Shown here piece after piece: positions 47,103 through 51,940 of a stretch of 51,940 bases of DNA; the stretch's first letter is position 1; each line of letters opens with the position of its first letter. The DNA is from Alphaproteobacteria bacterium. Lineage in GTDB: Bacteria > Pseudomonadota > Alphaproteobacteria > SHNJ01. The notes under the pieces are model-generated. The model saw only the letters and a list, made by a program, of their open reading frames with translations. It had not been told where the DNA came from and did not search any database. Position numbers and translations under genes: made by a program. The DNA is taken from positions 1 to 51,940 of the forward strand of contig SHNJ01000024.1 of NCBI GenBank assembly GCA_004295055.1. The letters run 5' to 3'.

Positions 47103-47232
47103 ATTCCCCTCCCTTTGGGAGGGGGTAGGGGGAGGGTTAGGTGGTGAGGTAGTCGGAATTTATCAGGCACCGCACCTATCCCCCTCTGCAAATGCTATGC
47201 ATTTGCGCCTCCCCCAAAGGGGGAGGAATTTA
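47103..47232 (-). repeat. full-length 130-bp palindromic repeat, copy 2
   Basis: Same layout as 28461-28592: CCCCTCCC-TTT-GGGAGGGG, GTAGGGGGAGGG, GTCGGAATTTATCAGGCACC, GCAAATGC...GCATTTGCGCC, CCTCCCCCAAAGGGGGAGG. It overlaps the 3' end of the amidase gene. Confidence 0.8.
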
Positions 47233-47935
47233 TCTTACATTGTCCACAAATATCCACCAACGCGCCGACGGTGATTGGGTTCAATCCCGACCCCAATTGT
47301 TTCGGCGCGTAATGGCGTTGGAAGGCGGTGACCACATCCTGTGTTTGTTCGTCATTCTTGCCAGTGATTTCAATTTTATATCCAAACGCGGCCAGCATTT
47401 TTTGTACGTCTGCGACCATGCGGTTCTGCGCGCCATGCTGCGCGGATGGGTAAAGCCCGATTCCCTTGCCGGCCAAAAACGGCCAATCGAATAATTCGCC
47501 CGGATCGATTTTGCGTTTTACCGCAACATCCGAATGGCCCAGCACGAATTCCGGTTTAATTTTGTGGCGCTTTATAATATCGGCGCATAAATCGGCAACG
47601 GCGTCCATCTGACTTTGCGGGAATTCGCGGTATCCGAATTCATGGCCGGGATTGACGATCTCGATACCGATTGAAACCGAATTAATATCTTCTTCCCCGC
47701 GCCAATAAGAAATACCGGCGTGAAAAGCGCGTTTGGATTCGTCGACCAGTTGAAAAATCTTGCCGCCTTCGCCGATCACATAATGCGAGCTGACTTTCGA
47801 TGCCGGTTCGCACAAACGCGTCATCGCCAAATCCGCGCTTTTCATGCCGGTGTAATGCAGCAATAAAATATACGGCTTTTTCTTGTTGCGGCGGTCTTCG
47901 AAATTGGGCGAAGAAAAATCGGCGGATATGATCAT
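47195..47935 (-). CDS. N-acetylmuramoyl-L-alanine amidase (Amidase_2 plus peptidoglycan-binding domain)
   Basis: The 246-residue product resembles AmiD-type amidases, zinc enzymes that cleave the MurNAc-L-Ala bond, here probably acting on muropeptides. LLLHYTGM supplies the first zinc His, SSHYVIGEGGKIFQLVDE and RAFHAG follow, and LGHSDVAVKRKIDPGELFDW gives the later His and Asp ligands. A C-terminal peptidoglycan-binding type 1 region (VADVQKMLAAFGYKIE to VTAFQRHY) follows. No signal peptide is visible, so it may be cytoplasmic. The last residues (NSSPFGGGANA) and stop are encoded by a palindromic repeat. Confidence 0.88.
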   Translation of the reverse strand: MIISADFSSPNFEDRRNKKKPYILLLHYTGMKSADLAMTRLCEPASKVSSHYVIGEGGKIFQLVDESKRAFHAGISYWRGEEDINSVSIGIEIVNPGHEFGYREFPQSQMDAVADLCADIIKRHKIKPEFVLGHSDVAVKRKIDPGELFDWPFLAGKGIGLYPSAQHGAQNRMVADVQKMLAAFGYKIEITGKNDEQTQDVVTAFQRHYAPKQLGSGLNPITVGALVDICGQCKINSSPFGGGANA

Positions 47936-48002
47936 CCGCCGATTCTTGCCGATTTTATTTATAATGTAAAATTGAAATTATTGTCTCTTATGGCTTTTAT
48001 AC

Positions 48003-48437
48003 CTACCGTGTAGGTATGTGTAAACAGCCAACTAAACGCGTATGGCCAATATGTGTTGGACGAGATGGTTGGTATCTTCCCGCCCGATGAACGACCGCGG
48101 GAGAAGAGATCGCAGGGGTATGGCCCATTTCATTGGTATAGGCCTCGATAGCTAAATCCAATAAATCTTTAAAGCGACTGCCGGCAGCATGTAAAGTTTC
48201 GATATCGGCCAAATGTAAACGCAGGCTTAAATTGCCCTGGGTTCCGGGCGGCAATTTGTCGCGAAAAGTTTTATCCGTTTTTTCGTAAGCAGCCTTAAGC
48301 CTTTTGTATTGACGATTTTGTCCCTGACTAGTTCTGGCTTGTTTAAGGCCGCAATCCAGCCATTTTCTAAACGCGTCTGTTCGCGCCAATCCTAACGGTT
48401 GTAATAGGTCGAATAATTCTGCTGATACTAATGTCAT
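48003..48437 (-). CDS. hypothetical protein, 144 aa
   Basis: Not recognised. Soluble, helical and basic (KWLDCGLKQARTSQGQNRQYKRLKAAY), with no membrane segment. ATG 48437 follows GGAGTGGGTGAAG and is preferred to the ATG five codons upstream. It diverges from asmA. Function unknown. Confidence 0.5.
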   Translation of the reverse strand: MTLVSAELFDLLQPLGLARTDAFRKWLDCGLKQARTSQGQNRQYKRLKAAYEKTDKTFRDKLPPGTQGNLSLRLHLADIETLHAAGSRFKDLLDLAIEAYTNEMGHTPAISSPAVVHRAGRYQPSRPTHIGHTRLVGCLHIPTR

Positions 48438-48552
48438 CTTCACCCACTCCATTGATTTTATTGTTTTTACGGTCTATGTAATAACCGTTATTCTTTACAT
48501 TTTTATGACATAATTCGATCTTAATTTCAAGGCCTTAACCTAAGGATTTGTA

Positions 48553-50691
48553 ATGCCAGCTTTATCGACGCGCCAAAAACCTAAAAGCAATTTTATTTTC
48601 GCCATTGCCTTCTTAATCGCCCTGGTTATGTGCGGCGGGATCATTGTGTCCATATTCATGGACTGGGAAAAATTTAAACCCACCATCGAGGCTAAAATCA
48701 GCGACGCGATTGGCCGCAAGGTTCATATCCAAGGCAAAATGAGCGGCATGTTATTGCCGATGACCCAAGTGACGGCCGAGAACATTGTTATCGATAATAT
48801 CGATGGGGGCAAGGCGCCGCAATTCCTTAAAATGGAATCTTTGGAGGTGCAGTTATCGCCGTTATCGCTGTTAACCGGATCCATTGAAATCGGATATGTA
48901 CACTTGAAATCGCCGGAAATTCATTTGGAAAAATTCAGCGATGACAAAAATAACTGGAATTTCGCTGCGAAATCGCAACCTGCGGCAGATAAAAAACCTG
49001 CGCCCACGGATAAAAGCGTATCGGCAATCCCGCAGCTTCATTCGCTGAAAATCGAAAAAGGCAAAGTATTTTATGCGGATTATACCACCGGGACCAAACA
49101 AACGGTTACAGATCTGGATTTGGATGCCGATTTGAATCTGCCATCGCGCAAAGCGAGCATCGATGCGACTGGCGATTGGCAGGGGCAGAAGTCTAAAATC
49201 AAATTGGCGATCAAACCAGCCAAAGAAAATCAATTGGCGGCGAATTTATCGGCCAATATTCCCATGGGCGAATTGACATTCGATGGCACCATGTATGATC
49301 CAATGCAGGGCGGGAATAAACCGCTGACTTCCGCGGGCAATTTTAAATTCGCGGTAAACGCCACGCCAAAAATCGAGGCGTTGGGCAAATTGAATTACAC
49401 GCCGGACGAAATTAAAATCGTGGGCTTGCAAATTTCCGGGGCCGACATGAAGGGGCAGGGCGATATAACGGTGAAAATGCAAAACACGCCGTTCGTCGAT
49501 GCCAAATTGAATTTCGATACGGTCGATGTCGCCAAACTTATGGCGGCGGTGAAATCCTGGCAATCGGATTTGGCGCCAGCCGTGAAAGCGGATGCTAAAA
49601 CGGCCGCAGCCGCAAAAACCGGCGGCGGATTGAATGTTCGCGGCAATTTCAATATTGGCGTCGATAAATTGAATTTAACCGCGCTGACGGCCAGCAATGT
49701 CAAAATCCAAGCGGCGACTATGGATGGCCGCACCATCGCGCTGCAACGGTTTGCGTTGCAAACGATGGGCGACACCAATATCGAAGCCAGCGGCGATTAT
49801 AATTTGCCGGCGTCTTCTTTTGACGGTAAAGCGCGTCTCGATATTGGCAATTTGCAGAAACTGGCCGATGCGGCCGGATTTGGCGGCAATGACTGGGTCA
49901 AGGCACAGCCAAGCCGCGTCGAATTTACATCCGGCGTGCAATATGCGGGTCAGAAAATTAATTTGAAGAATTATAATTTGCAGAATGGCGATCTGAAATC
50001 GAGCGGTGAATTAGGTTATGTCATGGGCGATAATCCCGAATTCGATATTCGCGCCGCGATCAGCCATCCCAGCATTAAAAAATTATTCGCGAAGCCGGAT
50101 TTGCCGGTCGACAGCAAGCTGGCTTTGAATACGGATTTAACCGGCCGTTTGAATGGATCAGGGCTGAATTACGGATCGATGCAAGGCAAGGTCCGCGCCG
50201 AATTGAATGACGGCATATTAAAAGGCGTCGATTGGAAAAAAGTCAGCCTGGAAATGAAGGAAATTAACGACCCGCGCGATTTGTTGCGCGTGCTGGATCA
50301 AGTGCAACGGCAGAAAGACGGGTTAACGCCGTTCCGTTCCTTAACATCCGATTGGACGGTGGTGCGCGGCGTGGCAACCAGCAATAATATCGCGCTGGAT
50401 TCCGATGTCGTTAAAATGAATGGCGGCGGGAATATTAAATTGGAAGATCAGCAAATGGATATCAACGCCCGCGTGACGTTCAACGATCATCCGAAAGTAC
50501 CGGCCCTAGGCGTGCGTACCTTTGGCGCTGTTACCGCGCCGCAATATGCATTTGATACAACCGCGATCGCCAGTTATTACGCCAATAAAGCCATTAACAA
50601 AGCGATCGAGAAAAACGTCGATGTGAATAAGTTGCAACAAAAAATCGACAAGCAAGGCGGAAAATTATTGAAAAAATTGATGGGGCAGTAG
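48553..50691 (+). CDS. AsmA family protein
   Basis: The 712-residue product has an N-terminal membrane anchor (about 14-35) and an AsmA start (DWEKFKPTIEAKISDAIGRKVHIQG), then repeated beta-rich stretches ending in the AsmA C-terminal region (VNGGGNIKLEDQ-like block and TFNDHPKVPALGVRTFGAV). AsmA-like proteins form long grooved bridges between inner and outer membrane and are linked to phospholipid transport; the precise cargo here is unknown. AAGGA precedes the ATG. The stop is TAG and a repeat-borne terminator-like hairpin follows. Confidence 0.88.
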   Translation: MPALSTRQKPKSNFIFAIAFLIALVMCGGIIVSIFMDWEKFKPTIEAKISDAIGRKVHIQGKMSGMLLPMTQVTAENIVIDNIDGGKAPQFLKMESLEVQLSPLSLLTGSIEIGYVHLKSPEIHLEKFSDDKNNWNFAAKSQPAADKKPAPTDKSVSAIPQLHSLKIEKGKVFYADYTTGTKQTVTDLDLDADLNLPSRKASIDATGDWQGQKSKIKLAIKPAKENQLAANLSANIPMGELTFDGTMYDPMQGGNKPLTSAGNFKFAVNATPKIEALGKLNYTPDEIKIVGLQISGADMKGQGDITVKMQNTPFVDAKLNFDTVDVAKLMAAVKSWQSDLAPAVKADAKTAAAAKTGGGLNVRGNFNIGVDKLNLTALTASNVKIQAATMDGRTIALQRFALQTMGDTNIEASGDYNLPASSFDGKARLDIGNLQKLADAAGFGGNDWVKAQPSRVEFTSGVQYAGQKINLKNYNLQNGDLKSSGELGYVMGDNPEFDIRAAISHPSIKKLFAKPDLPVDSKLALNTDLTGRLNGSGLNYGSMQGKVRAELNDGILKGVDWKKVSLEMKEINDPRDLLRVLDQVQRQKDGLTPFRSLTSDWTVVRGVATSNNIALDSDVVKMNGGGNIKLEDQQMDINARVTFNDHPKVPALGVRTFGAVTAPQYAFDTTAIASYYANKAINKAIEKNVDVNKLQQKIDKQGGKLLKKLMGQ

Positions 50692-50693
50692 TT

Positions 50694-50787
50694 TGTCATT
50701 CCGAATCACCCATACGGGGTGAGGGATCTACAGATATAAAGTCTTACATCTGGCGATCCCTCGCATTAGCTCGGGATGACAGTTTTT
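50694..50787 (+). repeat. long palindromic repeat with T run after asmA
   Basis: Outer arms TGTCATTCCGA and TCGGGATGACA, inner GTGAGGGATCTACAGAT and ATCTGGCGATCCCTCGC. It is followed by TTTTTT, so it may act as the asmA terminator. Shorter relatives are at 3684 and 17917. Confidence 0.7.
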
Positions 50788-50826
50788 TCTCGCCAGTTCC
50801 TGTATAAAAATCTATAAACCGTATGT

Positions 50827-51375
50827 ATGAAGAATATCATTCTTAATTACGCTCCCAACCTGGCCGGCAGTTTATATACCATTGGCAATTTAATCCTGTT
50901 GTTTAATGGCGGCCTGTCTGGCAGCTGGTGGCAAGTCGCCGCTGCATTATTGTGGCTTACGGATGGAATAATTTTGGGTTGGTTCGGACGCCTGGCGCGC
51001 GGCATTGAAATGCATGCGCTGGTTAATATGGGCGGCTGCCTGTGTTTGATCATGGCATCGCGCGATTTGGCACAACCATTTGGCCAAGTTACTTTTGCGG
51101 TAATCTTAATGTTGTGCGCGGTATTAAAATTTTTTGCGCCTTCCGCGGATCAATCGATCGCAAAGCCAAAAAATATTTTGGCTTTGCCATGGTATTTCAT
51201 GCGGCGCTATCCATTGTCAGTTGTATCGATTGTTATCCTGACTAGCCGCCCATTTTTTATTTGGGGCGCGATTGTCAACGATCAGCCGCAATTGCTAAGC
51301 GCCGGAATTATGTGGGTGATTGCCGATATATTTCAATTCCTTAGCCGCAAGGGCGGGTACATAACGCGCTTATAA
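50827..51375 (+). CDS. hypothetical inner-membrane protein, 182 aa
   Basis: Not recognised. About five to six hydrophobic segments, for example LAGSLYTIGNLILLFNGGL and VAAALLWLTDGIILGWF, with short charged loops and a basic C-terminus. No ribosome-binding site stands out before ATG 50827. The composition suggests a small integral membrane protein of unknown role, placed between asmA and a GNAT-like gene. Confidence 0.55.
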   Translation: MKNIILNYAPNLAGSLYTIGNLILLFNGGLSGSWWQVAAALLWLTDGIILGWFGRLARGIEMHALVNMGGCLCLIMASRDLAQPFGQVTFAVILMLCAVLKFFAPSADQSIAKPKNILALPWYFMRRYPLSVVSIVILTSRPFFIWGAIVNDQPQLLSAGIMWVIADIFQFLSRKGGYITRL

Positions 51376-51386
51376 ACACTCTTTAC

Positions 51387-51407
51387 TTGTTTCCTATAAA
51401 GATATAC
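51387..51407 (+). promoter_or_regulatory. dyad-family site (imperfect)
   Basis: TTGTTTC-N7-GATATAC, 18 bp upstream of GTG 51426; the right half AAAGATATA fits the family best. Confidence 0.4.
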
Positions 51408-51425
51408 CATGTTGGAGCAGGATTG

Positions 51426-51940
51426 GTGCGACTAATGCATACATTCAACAATGGGATCGTATTAGATCCAGAAATAAACTTGAGCGATATTCGGGATAGT
51501 TTCGAAGCTAAGATGAATATCCCTTGGGCGCGAGCAGAGGCGGCGTTACGGCGTGCGCCGCCTAATTCGATGTTAAGTGTCTATCCAGACCGGCATTCAC
51601 GTACAATAATGGTCGAAATACGCAGGCCCGATCTTGTGGACGGAACGCTGGCATTTGTGCAGCGGCAACAAGGCGGAAATTGGACATTGAATATCGGCAA
51701 TATTCGTGCCGAAGAGCAAGGGCAAGGCACTGTGCGGCGACTGTTTCCGCATTTTATTCAGATGGCTAAAGGATTCGGCGTTGTTGATATGAGTTTGCGC
51801 GCCACAAGTGTAGGCCGCTATAGTTGGGTCAAATTCGGTTTTATTCCGTGCGCGGAGTCTTGGACCGATTTATCGTCAAAGGCAAAGCAACTCGTTAAAA
51901 TAGATTATAGGAATCGTCCAGATATTGTTCAGGACATTTC
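51426..51940 (+). CDS. GNAT-like acetyltransferase-related protein, partial
   Basis: The frame runs off the window end after 171 codons without a stop. The middle has IGNIRAEEQGQGTVRRLFPHF, similar to the Q/RxxGxG acetyl-CoA loop of GNAT enzymes, followed by RATSVGRYSWVKFGFIPC, which fits the later N-acetyltransferase strand and GF turn. I chose GTG 51426 because GGAG at 51414-51417 is 8 nt upstream; the in-frame ATG 51435 is too far from it. Substrate unknown. A dyad-family site lies just upstream. Confidence 0.5.
   Translation, partial: MRLMHTFNNGIVLDPEINLSDIRDSFEAKMNIPWARAEAALRRAPPNSMLSVYPDRHSRTIMVEIRRPDLVDGTLAFVQRQQGGNWTLNIGNIRAEEQGQGTVRRLFPHFIQMAKGFGVVDMSLRATSVGRYSWVKFGFIPCAESWTDLSSKAKQLVKIDYRNRPDIVQDI

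Overview
This window is a stretch of chromosome from an alphaproteobacterium. The reading is based on gene order (mraZ-rsmH-ftsL-ftsI-murE-murF-mraY-murD-ftsW-murG-murC-murB-ddl-ftsQ-ftsA-ftsZ), RpoB and RpoC of about 1,400 residues, a FtsZ with a very long C-terminal linker ending in a DIPAFLRR peptide, and many lineage-specific hypothetical genes. I cannot name the genus; a Micavibrio-like or Rhodospirillales-like lineage is only a guess.

Layout. 1-1,050: a frameshifted DUF5765-like membrane gene and an unknown gene. 1,100-3,760: ribosomal stalk operon rplK-rplA-rplJ-rplL with promoter, L10-type leader and terminator. 3,800-5,960: three accessory genes that separate rplL from rpoB. 6,000-14,860: rpoB and rpoC with a long leader holding a possible 28-codon ORF. 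14,900-17,900: accessory genes, including a rhodanese and a protein with DnaA domain IV-like DNA-binding regions. 17,960-44,830 (minus strand): the division and cell wall (dcw) cluster, complete but repeatedly interrupted by a three-gene plus-strand cassette between ftsQ and ftsA, a DUF559 nuclease-like gene between ddl and murB, a four-helix-bundle (S23-like) gene between murB and murC, a transporter and a membrane protein between murC and murG, a beta-hydroxyacid dehydrogenase upstream of murD, and a duplicated-domain protein next to mraY. 44,830-45,270: mraZ control region with four TGGG boxes at exact 10-bp spacing. 46,534-47,052 (minus): RNase P RNA. 47,195-51,940: an amidase, AsmA, membrane and unknown proteins, and a partial GNAT-like gene.

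The wall genes make UDP-MurNAc-pentapeptide (MurB, MurC, MurD, MurE, Ddl, MurF), load it on lipid (MraY, MurG) and insert it at the septum (FtsW, FtsI, FtsQ, FtsL, FtsA, FtsZ). FtsL has an in-frame amber codon.

The least expected content is between genes. Three dispersed palindromic repeat families are present. One, made of 7-bp G-rich units (GGGTTTT, GGGTATT), flanks the four-helix-bundle gene as inverted arms and also occurs as ORF-less hairpins. A second (CCCCTCCC...GGGAGGGG) flanks the DUF559 gene as direct repeats and recurs in at least seven other places, twice supplying the 3' end of a coding region. A 21-bp dyad (TTRTATC-N7-GATAYAA) lies 18-40 bp upstream of several unrelated hypothetical genes and may mark an undescribed regulon. 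All calls are from reading the sequence; no search was run.
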